From NCBI RefSeq assembly GCF_017873175.1, contig NZ_JAGGJW010000005.1, forward strand, positions 1 through 64,000: a stretch of 64,000 bases of DNA, given 5' to 3'. The notes below the pieces were generated by a model. It searched no databases, was not told the origin of the DNA, and saw only the letters and a program-made list of their open reading frames with translations. The DNA is from Neorhizobium petrolearium. GTDB taxonomy: Bacteria > Pseudomonadota > Alphaproteobacteria > Rhizobiales > Rhizobiaceae. The position numbers and the translations under genes were made by a program. Shown piece after piece: positions 34,623-43,805 of this stretch (within the stretch, counting starts at the first letter, position 1; each line of letters starts with the position of its first letter).

Positions 34623-35754
34623 TCACCATACGGAGCTCTCGGGCCGCATAGCAGCACTCGACACGATTGCCTCCGTTCTGCCCATGGACCGACGGGATGA
34701 GCTGGCGGAACTGCTGACCGATCAGGACATCGAGACCCTTCGCCATCTCGTCAATGAGGGCATGGGTGCCAACACGCTGCGCGCGCTGACCTCCGATCTT
34801 GCTTACCTGCAGGCCTGGTCGCTCGCCGCGACCGGACGTTCCCTTTCTTGGCCTGCGCCTGAAGCGCTGCTGCTGAAGTTCGTCGCTCACCACCTTTGGG
34901 ATCCGGAAAAGCGCCTGACGGATCCGGAACACGGGATGCCAGCAGATGTCGAGGATAAGCTCCGGATCCAAGGATTTCTGCGGACGGTCGGCCCCCATGC
35001 ACCCGATACCGTCCGCCGGCGGCTCGCCACCTGGTCGACCCTGACCAAATGGCGTGGGCTGCAGGGTTCATTCACCTCCCCTGCCCTCAAGTCAGCCGTC
35101 CGGCTGGCGGTGCGCGCAACGCCACGCCCGAAACGGCGCAAGAGTGCCAAGGCCGTGACATCAGACGTCCTCTCTAAGCTGATTGGCACGTGCCGGACCG
35201 ACAGCCTGCGTGATGTGAGGGATAAGGCGATCTTGATGGTCGCTTTCGCCTCCGGTGGCCGACGCCGTAGCGAAGTGGCCGGCCTGCGCAAAGAGCAGCT
35301 TTCCGTCGAGGCGCCAGTCACGGGTGAGAACGGAAGCGCCCTGCCCTCGCTTTCCATCCATCTCGGTCGCACCAAAACCTCGGGCGCCGATCATGACGAA
35401 GTCGTTTATCTCACCGGCCGGCCAGTCGAGGCCCTGAACGCCTGGCTGGCGGCCGCGAAAATCGACAGCGGCAGTATGTTTCGGGCGATCGATCGCTGGG
35501 GCAATGTTTCGGGCCGGGCGCTTGATCCGAAGGCGGTCAATGATATCGTTAAGCAACGCGTTGTGATGGCCGGGCTGGAGGCTGGGGAGTTTTCGGCGCA
35601 TGGGCTTCGCTCTGGTTATCTCACCGAAGCGGCCAATCGCGGCATTCCGCTTCCCGAAGCGATGGAGCAGTCCCGGCATCGATCCGTGCAGCAGGCATCG
35701 AGCTACTACAACAACACGGCGCGTAGAAGCGGGCGGGCCGCGCGAATGCTGTAG
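34612..35754 (+). CDS. Tyrosine-family site-specific integrase/recombinase
   Basis: Tyrosine recombinase of 380 residues. The N-terminal SAM-like domain runs to about residue 165 (TDQDIETLRHLVNEGMGANT and related). The catalytic residues are present in order: Arg in FASGGRRRSEVAGL, the HxxR motif in SAHGLRSGYL, His in QSRHRSVQ, and the nucleophile Tyr in ASSYYNNTARR near the C-terminus. Rhizobial plasmids carry this type. The gene overlaps the VapC toxin by 11 bp, so expression is tied to the TA pair. The ATG at 34612 follows the TA overlap rather than the longer in-frame start at 34510. Flanking GATAA/TTATC repeats may be its sites. Confidence 0.85.
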   Translation: MNIDHHTELSGRIAALDTIASVLPMDRRDELAELLTDQDIETLRHLVNEGMGANTLRALTSDLAYLQAWSLAATGRSLSWPAPEALLLKFVAHHLWDPEKRLTDPEHGMPADVEDKLRIQGFLRTVGPHAPDTVRRRLATWSTLTKWRGLQGSFTSPALKSAVRLAVRATPRPKRRKSAKAVTSDVLSKLIGTCRTDSLRDVRDKAILMVAFASGGRRRSEVAGLRKEQLSVEAPVTGENGSALPSLSIHLGRTKTSGADHDEVVYLTGRPVEALNAWLAAAKIDSGSMFRAIDRWGNVSGRALDPKAVNDIVKQRVVMAGLEAGEFSAHGLRSGYLTEAANRGIPLPEAMEQSRHRSVQQASSYYNNTARRSGRAARML

Positions 35755-35770
35755 GGGGTCAGCTAAATGA

Positions 35771-35791
35771 CTGATAATGTTGCCTTATCGG
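35771..35791. repeat. Imperfect inverted repeat GATAA/TTATC behind the integrase gene
   Basis: CTGATAA-TGTTGC-CTTATCGG. It shares CCTTATCGGA with the repeat at 33863-33883. It lies 16 bp after the integrase stop and 134 bp before the second antitoxin gene. So each TA-integrase cassette begins with a copy. Confidence 0.5.
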
Positions 35792-35893
35792 ACGTTCTTT
35801 CCATTATGGAGAACCGTCCGGCGAATCGGGAAAAATCGCACTGGCTCGGCGGAATTTAGTGCTTTCGCCCGCCGGCAAAGTTGCGTATAAAGA

Positions 35894-35906
35894 CTAGACA
35901 GTCTAG
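35894..35906. promoter_or_regulatory. Palindrome, probable operator of the second TA pair
   Basis: CTAGAC-A-GTCTAG, a perfect 13-bp palindrome 18 bp upstream of the antitoxin ATG at 35925. Phd-type antitoxins bind such sites to repress their own operon, so this is the likely autoregulatory operator. Confidence 0.55.
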
Positions 35907-35924
35907 CTAGATTTGAGAAAATGC

Positions 35925-36179
35925 ATGGAGTGGCCGCTACAGGACGCCAAGAACCAGTTTTCGAAGGTGGTGCAGAAGGCGCGCCACGAAGGGCCGCAGG
36001 AAATTACGGTGCGCGGCGAACGCACCGCCATCGTGCTGTCCGCCCGCGATTATGACGCCCTGCGCGCCGGGCGGCCGACGCTGGTCGACGATCTGCTCGG
36101 CGGTCCGGCCTGGGACGACGAGTTCACCGATGCGGTCGACACGCGCTCTAAGTCGCCGAGCCGCGACGTGGCCTTCTGA
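35925..36179 (+). CDS. Type II antitoxin, Phd/YefM-like, second cassette
   Basis: Antitoxin of 84 residues: MEWPLQDAKNQFSKVVQKAR, then ITVRGERTAIVLSARDYDAL, a standard Phd/YefM pattern. The ATG at 35925 is preferred to the TTG at 35913. It overlaps the next PIN gene by 1 bp. That toxin has a premature stop, so the antitoxin may now be without a functional partner, although the cognate PIN protein could still be made in part. A palindrome at 35894 lies in its promoter. Confidence 0.82.
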   Translation: MEWPLQDAKNQFSKVVQKARHEGPQEITVRGERTAIVLSARDYDALRAGRPTLVDDLLGGPAWDDEFTDAVDTRSKSPSRDVAF

Positions 36180-36586
36180 TGTATCTCGTCGACACCAATA
36201 TCGTCTCGGAGGCGCGGCGCGGCACGCCGCAGGCGGTTGCCTGGCTGCGCTCGGTCGACCCGCTCAGCGTTCACCTGAGCGCATTGACGCTTGGCGAGAT
36301 TATGCGCGGCATCGCCCTGAAGCAGAAATCGGACCCGAAGGCTGCAGCGCACCTCGCTGAATGGCTGCGCAAGCTGCGTCACGACCACGCCGACCGTATC
36401 CTGCCGGTGACCGATTAGATCGCCGTCGAATGGGGCCGTCTCGCCGCGACCCGACCGCGCGGCGATATCGACGGGCTGATCGCCGCCACTGCGATCGTCC
36501 ACGACCTGATCCTCGTCACCCGCAACGTCAGGGATTTCGAAGACACGGACGCGGCGGTCATCAACCCGTGGGAGGCGCCGACATGA
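36179..36586 (+). pseudogene. PIN-domain toxin with in-frame TAG stop
   Basis: The reading frame begins MYLVDTNIVSEARRG (first Asp of PIN domain), continues with LSALTLGEIMRGI (Glu), and stops at TAG 36416-36418 after PVTD. Without that stop the frame is open for another 55 codons (IAVEWGRLAAT, GLIAATAIVHDLILVTRNVR, ending AVINPWEAPT at 36586), which supplies the missing C-terminal half of a FitB/VapC-type PIN toxin. One point mutation, for example GAG to TAG, explains it. The toxin is therefore probably inactive, unless read-through occurs. The stop overlaps the next start (ATGA). Confidence 0.85.
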
Positions 36587-36790
36587 ACGGCCAAGAAACG
36601 CCCCCCGAACCGCCAGCAGTCGATCTTCCCCACCCCGGTGAGTTCGCGGCCGACACCACCCCAGGTGGCCCTCCCCTCCCCCTGCCCATTGCGGAAGCAA
36701 GCACTGCCCTTGCCGGCGCATCTGCAGGACCTCACCGACCGCGCCCGCACGTATGTCGAGGCAGCCTCCTCCGCCAACACACGCCGCGCC
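36583..36790 (+). pseudogene. Truncated, frameshifted integrase remnant
   Basis: An ATG overlapping the toxin's TGA begins MNGQETPPEPPAVDLPHPGE, and then a frameshift near 36700 is needed to continue with LPAHLQDLTDRARTYVEAAS and SSANTRRAY, the SAM-like N-terminus of rhizobial phage integrases. After about 36790 the sequence joins an unrelated minus-strand gene and the catalytic domain is absent. It parallels the intact integrase at 34612, including its place behind a TA pair. Confidence 0.7.
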
Positions 36791-36992
36791 TACGTTTCGT
36801 CGGCGCGCCTCTCCAGCCTTGAGACGTTGGTCTGCTTGACCCCGGTCGCCGCAGAAACGTCTTCCTGCGTCCTTCCAGCAAGCGCCCGCAATTCGCGCAG
36901 ATTCTGCGCCGTGACGAGCTCGTCGGCACGCCTCGCAACGGCGCGCCGTTCATCCTCAGGTAGCGTCTGTATCAGCTGCCGAGATCATCCAT
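36790..36992 (-). pseudogene. HTH (XRE-type) antitoxin remnant, frameshifted and truncated
   Basis: Starting from ATG 36992 the sequence reads MDDLGS then stops; a one-base frame correction gives LIQTLPEDERRAVARRADEL and LVTAQNLRELRALAGRTQED, then VSAATGVKQTNVSRLERRAD, an XRE/HigA helix-turn-helix. The frame stops at 36790, where the sequence joins the integrase remnant, so the last third is lost. The start overlaps the stop of the upstream RelE/HigB-like gene by 8 bases (ATGGATGA), the normal toxin-antitoxin coupling. Confidence 0.75.
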
Positions 36993-37338
36993 GTTTCTTC
37001 TCCAACCCGCTCAAATGCTCGTCGTACCGTTTGTCCGCCAGATCGATCAGCCGTTTGTAGAAGAGCTTCTGGCTCACACCGCTCTTCGCGCCACCACAGA
37101 GAACAACCGCCTTTCGCTCCGGATCCAAGGCAAAGGCGCACCGCCATTGCGCCTCCAACACCTTGACGCGCAGCTCTTTCATGTTCGCATGCCTGGAGCC
37201 TTCGAGTGTGTCGACCTCAGGTCGTCCCAGTCGAAAGCCCTTCTCACGAAGCAGCAACATATAGATACTTTGGCATATATAATCCATGCATCCGTTCGAA
37301 GCGATAGCGACATTTCCTCCGGAGGCGCCAGCAACCAA
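36985..37338 (-). pseudogene. RelE/HigB-like toxin, N-terminal part replaced
   Basis: The last 85 residues (from LLLREKGFRLGRPEVDTLEG, then SRHANMKELRVKV, to ADKRYDEHLSGLEKKHG) match the Gp49/HigB-type RelE toxin C-terminus. The first 35 residues, rich in Cys and aromatic residues, do not fit the family, and other frames do not supply the missing part. The true 5' end is therefore lost or displaced, perhaps by the neighbouring IS6 fragment. The frame remains open, so a protein could still be made, but it is probably inactive. Stop codon overlaps the antitoxin start. Confidence 0.65.
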
Positions 37339-37444
37339 TCGCTTATCCTTATCTTCTGGACTTGGAAGAAAACGCTCCTAGATGACCGCTTCGCTTTCTT
37401 GCCGAAGTCATCCCCAAGCCGCGGATCCAAAGTCGCTCGTCCAG

Positions 37445-37705
37445 TCGGCTCGGCGACAAATGGCACGTCGACGAGATCTCGTTTCGATCCGCGGCAAGAA
37501 ACACTGGCGCTGGCGCGCTGTGGATCAGGACGGCTTAGTTTTGGAGAATTTGGCCCAAACCCGTCGCAACGCCAAAGCAGCCAAGTATCTGATGCGCAAG
37601 CTATTGAAGGGTAGCGGCCGCTCGCCGCGGGTGATGATCATCGACGAGCTTCATCCTATGGCCAAAAAACGGGAGATGGCCCCTGGTGTCGAGCATTGCG
37701 CGGCC
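37445..37705 (+). mobile_element. IS6-family transposase fragment
   Basis: Two short open frames give the catalytic core of an IS6-type DDE transposase: GDKWHVDEI, a frameshift near 37475, then SIRGKKHWRWRAVDQDGLVL, LENLAQTRRNAKAAKYLMRK and SPRVMIIDELHPMAKKR, ending PGVEH. Both ends are missing (the usual continuation HKGLNNRAENSH is replaced) and no terminal repeats were found. It marks past IS activity and probably explains the damage to the RelE-like gene. Confidence 0.75.
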
Positions 37706-37958
37706 GCGATGTGCTTGTGGGTTAATGTTGCTCGGGTATGAACCTGCAGAGGCGCAGGCGACCTGCTATATCTCGCGACCGTTAAGTTTACGAAGCCCCA
37801 CGATCGGTTGCCGCTTTGCAAGGGCAACTGTGGCGCTTCCGTCACTTCCTGACGAATGACGGCGAGGTGACGGCGATGTGATCGGGCCATGCCTTGCCGG
37901 TCCGTGCCGGACCTGGCTACTAGCTTTCAAGTTCCGATTTCAGAGAGTTTTTCGATCC

Positions 37959-38690
37959 ATGTTCAGCGAATATCGGCTGTCGCGGCGAGCCTTCGTTCTC
38001 GCCTCGGTTTCAATGACCGCGACGCTCGCAGGCTGCGCCGCCACGACATCATCTGCCCAGCGGGCTCCTCTTCCCGAAAAGGTCAGCCGTCCGATCGGTC
38101 CTCCGACGGAAGCCGAGTTGCAGACGAGATATGCGGCCCTTGAGGACGGCGATCATCTCATCCCCGCCATTCCCTATCAGAAGATGGATCCGAAATATTT
38201 CCGCCAGCGGGTGGCCGATCCGACCGGCGAGACGCCCGGCACCGTCGTCGTCGATACGCCCGGCCGTTTCCTCTATGTTGTCGAGCCCGGAGGGACCGCG
38301 ATGCGCTATGGCGTCGGCATCGGTCGTGACGGCTTTGCCTGGCAGGGCGAAGGCATCATTCATTGGCGGCAGCACTGGCCGCGCTGGAAGCCGCCGGCCG
38401 AGATGATCGCGCGCCAGCCGCATCTCGAAAAATATTCGGTCGAGAACGGCGGCATGGAGCCCGGGATCAAGAACCCGCTTGGCGCGCGGGCACTCTACAT
38501 CTTCCAGAATGGACAGGATACGCTCTACAGGCTGCACGGCACCCCGGAATGGGACTCGATCGGCAAGGCTACCTCCTCCGGCTGCGTCCGATTGGTCAAC
38601 CAGGATGTCCTCGATCTCTATACGCGGGTGCCGTACCACGCGCCGATCGTCGTTCACCAGGAGCCCCTGGTGCCGGTTTCCACCGTTTGA
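37959..38690 (+). CDS. L,D-transpeptidase lipoprotein (YkuD domain)
   Basis: Enzyme of 243 residues. The N-terminus is a lipoprotein/TAT-like signal (RRAFVLASVSMTATLAGCAA with a LAGC lipobox). The YkuD catalytic motif appears near the C-terminus: LHGTPEWDSIGKATSSGCVR (His, Ser and catalytic Cys). Such enzymes form 3-3 crosslinks in peptidoglycan or attach proteins to it. Several rhizobia carry many paralogues. The ATG at 37959 is chosen because it gives a proper signal; an earlier start at 37878 adds non-signal sequence. It is followed by recX without clear coupling. Confidence 0.87.
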   Translation: MFSEYRLSRRAFVLASVSMTATLAGCAATTSSAQRAPLPEKVSRPIGPPTEAELQTRYAALEDGDHLIPAIPYQKMDPKYFRQRVADPTGETPGTVVVDTPGRFLYVVEPGGTAMRYGVGIGRDGFAWQGEGIIHWRQHWPRWKPPAEMIARQPHLEKYSVENGGMEPGIKNPLGARALYIFQNGQDTLYRLHGTPEWDSIGKATSSGCVRLVNQDVLDLYTRVPYHAPIVVHQEPLVPVSTV

Positions 38691-38691
38691 T

Positions 38692-39336
38692 ATGGCCGCT
38701 GCTGTTTTACCACAGCCGGGTCATGTAGATTTCGCTCAAAGGCGCAAAAAACAGGCGAAGGGGCTGGAGGGCAAGCTGGAGCTGGACGAGGAAACGCCGC
38801 AACCCGACACTCCGACGCCGCGGATGTTGTCATGGGCCCGCAATTCGACGATCTATCGCCTTGAGCGGCGGATGCATACGGAAAAGCAGCTCTTTGACGC
38901 CATATGGCGAAAGGCTCGGCAGAAATTCGAAAACATCAGCGAAGCACAGGCCAGGGCATTGGCGGACTCCGCTGTGAAGTTTGCCTATGACAACAAGGCG
39001 CTGGATGATGCGGCCTATGCCGAGATCAGCAGCCGTTCGGGCATGCGCGGCGGCAGGTCCAAACGAGCAATCGCCCAGAAATTGTCACAGAAGGGCGTCG
39101 CCCGAAGCACCGTCGCGGCTGCCATCGCCGAGGTGGACGACTTTCATGCAGCTCTCGTCCTTGCGCGCAAACGCGCCTTCGGGCCGTTCCGCAAAGGCGA
39201 GCTCGATGAAAAGCGCAAGGCAAAGGAGCTTTCCGTCTTTGCCCGGGCGGGCTTCAGCTTCGATATCGGCAAAAGGGTATTCGAGATGTCGCTGGACGAG
39301 GCTCAAGAAGCGCTGGATGTCGGCCGCAGTCTTTAA
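38692..39336 (+). CDS. recX: RecX-like regulatory protein
   Basis: Protein of up to 214 residues resembling RecX, the inhibitor of RecA filament growth. It has the rhizobial start TPTPRMLSWARNSTIYRLER, then RRMHTEKQLFDAIWRKAR, and three-helix repeats (FAYDNKALDDAAYAEISSRS, KRAIAQKLSQKGVARSTV, LSVFARAGFSFDIGKRVFEM). The start is uncertain: ATG 38692 has no ribosome binding site, and the next ATG at 38824 would give MLSWARNS. It starts next to the stop of the L,D-transpeptidase gene. recA is not nearby, as is common for alphaproteobacterial recX. Confidence 0.78.
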   Translation: MAAAVLPQPGHVDFAQRRKKQAKGLEGKLELDEETPQPDTPTPRMLSWARNSTIYRLERRMHTEKQLFDAIWRKARQKFENISEAQARALADSAVKFAYDNKALDDAAYAEISSRSGMRGGRSKRAIAQKLSQKGVARSTVAAAIAEVDDFHAALVLARKRAFGPFRKGELDEKRKAKELSVFARAGFSFDIGKRVFEMSLDEAQEALDVGRSL

Positions 39337-39355
39337 AAACGACAGGCATCGGCAA

Positions 39356-39823
39356 TCAGGCACGCTTGAGTGCGGGGTCGTCGAGTGCCGGATTGTAGAA
39401 GAGCGAAAGCGTCAGGCTCTTGGCGATGCGCTCCGCCGTGGCCATGAACCAGGCCTTTGCTTCTTCGTTTGGGGCGATGTCGTCAAGCGTCGCGGCAAAG
39501 AGCTCCAGCCACTTCGGGAAAAGCTCCGGAGTCAGATTGGCGACGCCGAGATGCGCCTGGACCGGTTTTCCGCCATAAGCGCCCGTGCGCAAGGCGACGG
39601 AAGACCAGAAGCTCTTCATTTTCTGCATATGCTCCGGCCAGCGCCCCGAAAGCCTCGCGTCGAAGACAGGCCCCAATTCCGGATGAGCCAGCACCCGGCC
39701 GTAAAACGTGTCGACCAGATTGCCGATGAAGATCTCATCAATACCGATCGCTTGCATTTCCGCTGCGGCGCGTTCGCGGATCTCTGCGGCATGCGCAGCA
39801 CGGCCCTGTAGTTCGTTATTCAT
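39356..39823 (-). CDS. Group III truncated haemoglobin
   Basis: Protein of 155 residues. It shows the truncated haemoglobin pattern: FIGNLVDTFYGRVLAHPELG (B/C helices, with LVDTFYG), RWPEHMQKMKSFWSSVAL (E helix), and KPVQAHLGVANLTPELFPKW (proximal His in QAHLGV). This is the group III (P-type) arrangement found in rhizobia and Campylobacter. Suggested roles are oxygen or nitric oxide chemistry. It is convergent with recX (19-bp gap) and lies upstream of no coupled gene. All key parts are present. Confidence 0.85.
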   Translation of the reverse strand: MNNELQGRAAHAAEIRERAAAEMQAIGIDEIFIGNLVDTFYGRVLAHPELGPVFDARLSGRWPEHMQKMKSFWSSVALRTGAYGGKPVQAHLGVANLTPELFPKWLELFAATLDDIAPNEEAKAWFMATAERIAKSLTLSLFYNPALDDPALKRA

Positions 39824-40047
39824 GTAAAACCCCGCGGCTCCGACACCATCTACGGCTCACCTGATATGGGATCTGTCGATGCCGGACCAAAGGCCGAACT
39901 CTCGGTTGCGACGATCTGTCAGACAGCGGCAATCGTCTGGCCAGCCATTCATTCAGGCTTTGGTCGTTGATCGCTGCGGCTTTCACCGCGGCGAATGGAT
40001 GAGCTCAAGCGCAATACGATGGCGCTTCTTCATGCCGAATAGTACCA

Positions 40048-40079
40048 CAAAACAATGGCCCGACATTGCTGCCGGGCCA
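40048..40079 (-). terminator. Rho-independent terminator after pcaF
   Basis: On the minus strand the hairpin TGGCCCGG-CAGCAATG-TCGGGCCA is followed by TTGTTTTG. It lies 28 bp after the pcaF stop codon and probably ends the pcaIJF transcript. Confidence 0.65.
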
Positions 40080-40106
40080 CCAGGAAATCAGAAGAGCGCG
40101 ATCGGA

Positions 40107-41312
<1,206 letters not shown>

Positions 41313-41322
41313 GGGTCTCTCC

Positions 41323-42012
41323 TCAAAGTTCCGGCACGACGAGGTCGGCAACCGACCCCTCGATATGCAGTTTCGCACCGGTCATGGCCTGCAGTTCTTC
41401 GATCGTCATGTCGGCGAGCTTTTCGCGCAACACGAAATGGCCGTCCTTGATATCGACGACCGCATGGCTCGTATAGACACGGGTGATGCAGGCGACGCCG
41501 GTCAGCGGAAAGGTGCACTTTTCGACCAGTTTCGGATCGCCGTTCTTGGTGACGTGTTCGGTGATGACGGACACCTGCTTGGCGCCGTGCACAAGGTCCA
41601 TGGCCCCACCAACGGCAGGCACGCCCTTGGAACCGACGCGCCAATTGGCAAGGTCTCCATTCTGCGCCACTTGCAGTGCACCGAGGATCGCGACGTCCAG
41701 ATGGCCGCCGCGCACCATGGCGAAGCTGTCTGCATGGTGGAAGAAGGCAGCGCCAGGCTTCAGTGTTACGGCTTTCTTGCCGGCGTTGATGAGGTCCCAG
41801 TCCTCCTCACCGGCCGGCGGCGCTTCGCCGAAGTTCAGGATGCCGTTTTCGGTGTGGAAGATTGCTTGCCGGCCCGGCGGCTGGTAGCGGGCGACCATCT
41901 CCGGAAAACCGATGCCGAGGTTCACATAGGCTCCGTCGAGGATATCCTGGGCGGCGCGCCAGGCGATCTGCGCGTTGGAGAGCTTGATGTCTTCACGGGT
42001 GTTGACGGTCAT
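41323..42012 (-). CDS. pcaJ: 3-oxoadipate CoA-transferase subunit B
   Basis: CoA-transferase beta subunit of 229 residues. It begins MTVNTREDIKLSNAQIAWRA. The catalytic Glu motif appears as FHTENGILNFGEAPPAGEED near residue 50 (ENGILN/G type of family I transferases), with GALQVAQNGDLANWRVG and GAMDLVHGAKQVSVITEH further on. With PcaI it transfers CoA from succinyl-CoA to 3-oxoadipate. Start overlaps the pcaI stop by 4 bp (ATGA). The longer frame extending upstream into pcaI is not used. Confidence 0.92.
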   Translation of the reverse strand: MTVNTREDIKLSNAQIAWRAAQDILDGAYVNLGIGFPEMVARYQPPGRQAIFHTENGILNFGEAPPAGEEDWDLINAGKKAVTLKPGAAFFHHADSFAMVRGGHLDVAILGALQVAQNGDLANWRVGSKGVPAVGGAMDLVHGAKQVSVITEHVTKNGDPKLVEKCTFPLTGVACITRVYTSHAVVDIKDGHFVLREKLADMTIEELQAMTGAKLHIEGSVADLVVPEL

Positions 42013-42743
42013 GCTTGGGCTCCCTGGGATTCTGGGGCGGCGTAGGCCACTCCAGCGCGGATGAGCTCTTCCTCCTGGCTCGGGTTCGCGACTTCGACAA
42101 CGCGATCGACGAAGATACCGGGCGTGACCACGTGCTCGGGATCGATCTCTCCGGCCTTCACGATCTTCGAGACCTGCACGATCGTCCTGGCGGCGGCCAT
42201 GCACATCAGAGGATTGAAGTTGCGGCCGGCCTTATTGTAGGTCAGATTGCCATAGGTGTCGCCGAGATGCGCCTTGACGATCGCAAAATCTGCCTTCAGC
42301 CAGCGTTCCTGCACATAATGCCGGCCGTCGAATTCAGCAATCGCCTTGCCTTCCGCAAGCTCCGTGCCATAGGCCGTCGGGGTGTAGAAGGCCGGAATGC
42401 CGGCGCCGCCGGCGCGGATGCGCTCGGCGAGCGTGCCCTGGGGTACGAGTTCGAGCTCGATCTCGCCCGCAAGATACTTATCCGTGAACGCCCGCGGATC
42501 AGAGGATTTCGGAAACGAGCAGATCATCTTCCTGACCATGCCCGCGTCGATCATCGCTGCAATGCCGATGCGGCCATTGCCGGCATTGTTATTGATGACC
42601 GTGAGGTTCTTCGAACCCTTGTCGATCAGAGCATGAATAAGCTCGATCGGCGCACCGGAACCGCCGAAACCGCCGATCATGACGGTCGCGCCATCGCCGA
42701 TTTCGGAGACGGCTTCCGCCAGACTCCCGATTGTCTTGTCCAT
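42009..42743 (-). CDS. pcaI: 3-oxoadipate CoA-transferase subunit A
   Basis: CoA-transferase alpha subunit of 244 residues: MDKTIGSLAEAVSEIGDGAT, then VMIGGFGGSGAPIELIHALI (CoA-binding glycine loop) and LTVINNNAGNGRIGIAAMID. Promoter-proximal gene of the pcaIJF operon, with a GGAG ribosome binding site 8 bp before the ATG at 42743. It is divergent from pcaR. The 97 bp in front contain an inverted repeat (42841-42873) likely bound by PcaR with 3-oxoadipate as inducer. Confidence 0.92.
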   Translation of the reverse strand: MDKTIGSLAEAVSEIGDGATVMIGGFGGSGAPIELIHALIDKGSKNLTVINNNAGNGRIGIAAMIDAGMVRKMICSFPKSSDPRAFTDKYLAGEIELELVPQGTLAERIRAGGAGIPAFYTPTAYGTELAEGKAIAEFDGRHYVQERWLKADFAIVKAHLGDTYGNLTYNKAGRNFNPLMCMAAARTIVQVSKIVKAGEIDPEHVVTPGIFVDRVVEVANPSQEEELIRAGVAYAAPESQGAQA

Positions 42744-42840
42744 GGGGATTTCTCCTTGCCTCGCTTCAGGCCCGGAAAATCGGTCCTCCGCGCCTCCTCG
42801 ATCAGACATAGATCGCGGCGGGATCAGCAGCAAGGAATTT

Positions 42841-42873
42841 GTGCGATATTTGACATTTGTTCATATATCGCAC
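42841..42873. promoter_or_regulatory. Inverted repeat, likely PcaR operator
   Basis: GTGCGATAT at 42841-42849 and ATATCGCAC at 42865-42873, a perfect 9-bp inverted repeat with a 15-bp spacer. It lies in the pcaI-pcaR intergenic region. IclR-type PcaR proteins bind such palindromes and control both directions. Confidence 0.7.
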
Positions 42874-42950
42874 AAGATGGCCAGGGCCATTGAGGCAGAC
42901 GAGGGACGGAGGCAAACGTCTATCAAACGGAGAGAGATCGAGGAATCATC

Positions 42951-43706
42951 ATGCGGGAAACTGATTTTGTCAGCGGTTTTGCGCGGGGACTGAAGGTGAT
43001 CGAGGCTTTCGGCGAGACGACGCCGAAACTGTCGATCAGCGATGTCGCCAAGGCAACCGGCCTCGACCGGGCCACAGCACGACGCTGCCTGCTTACGCTC
43101 GCCGAGCTCAGCTATGCCGATTACGACGGGAAATTCTTCGCGCTGACACCGAGGATTCTGCGACTCGGACATGCCTATCTTTCCGCGACACCCCTACCCC
43201 ATATCGTCCAGCCCTTTCTGGACAAGCTTTCCGAGGAAGTGCAGCAGAGCGCATCGGCGAGCGTGCTGGATGGCACGGAGGTTGTCTATATCGCCCGTGC
43301 TTCACAGAAGCGGGTGATGTCGATCAATCTGATGCCTGGCAGCCGCCTACCCGCCTATTGCGCCTCCATGGGGCGCGTGCTGCTTGCGGCCCTGCCGGAA
43401 GAGGAGGCACGGGCGCTTCTGAGGCAGACCGTGCTGAAGGCCTTCACCCCGCGCACGAAGACGGACCCAGCCCGGTTGATGGAGGAGCTTATCCGCGTTC
43501 GCGCTCAGGGTTTCGCCGTTATCGACCAGGAGCTCGAGCTCGGCCTATGCTCCATCGCCGTACCGCTGGAAAACGACCGTGGCCGGGTGGTCGCAGCGCT
43601 CAACATCGGTGCCCCGGCAGCCAGCGTTCCGGCTGAACAGATGGCCGAGCGTTATCTGGAGCCACTCAGGGCCGTGGCCAGAGCGCTCAAACCCATGCTT
43701 CGCTAA
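42951..43706 (+). CDS. pcaR: IclR-family regulator of protocatechuate catabolism
   Basis: Regulator of 251 residues. The N-terminal winged helix-turn-helix reads ETTPKLSISDVAKATGLDRA, then TARRCLLTLAELSYADYDGK. The C-terminal IclR effector domain includes VLDGTEVVYIARASQKRVMS and LELGLCSIAVPLENDRGRVV. The sequence and divergent position next to pcaIJF identify it as PcaR, which responds to 3-oxoadipate. Other pca genes (pcaDCHGB) are not in the window. The start at 42951 follows a short leader after the operator. Confidence 0.88.
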   Translation: MRETDFVSGFARGLKVIEAFGETTPKLSISDVAKATGLDRATARRCLLTLAELSYADYDGKFFALTPRILRLGHAYLSATPLPHIVQPFLDKLSEEVQQSASASVLDGTEVVYIARASQKRVMSINLMPGSRLPAYCASMGRVLLAALPEEEARALLRQTVLKAFTPRTKTDPARLMEELIRVRAQGFAVIDQELELGLCSIAVPLENDRGRVVAALNIGAPAASVPAEQMAERYLEPLRAVARALKPMLR

Positions 43707-43773
43707 GCCCCCTCCCCTTCTCTCGATTTCGCGCCTCCCCGAGTAGACAACCCTCCCTCCATTCGCTATAAAC

Positions 43774-43790
43774 GTAATGTTATTACATAC
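43774..43790. promoter_or_regulatory. Zur box upstream of aztD
   Basis: GTAATGTTATTACATAC, close to the alphaproteobacterial Zur consensus (GTNATGTTATAACATNAC type), 15 bp before the ATG at 43806 and followed by AAGGAG. It implies expression under zinc starvation. Confidence 0.75.
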
Positions 43791-43805
43791 CATAAGGAGT
43801 TTTCG

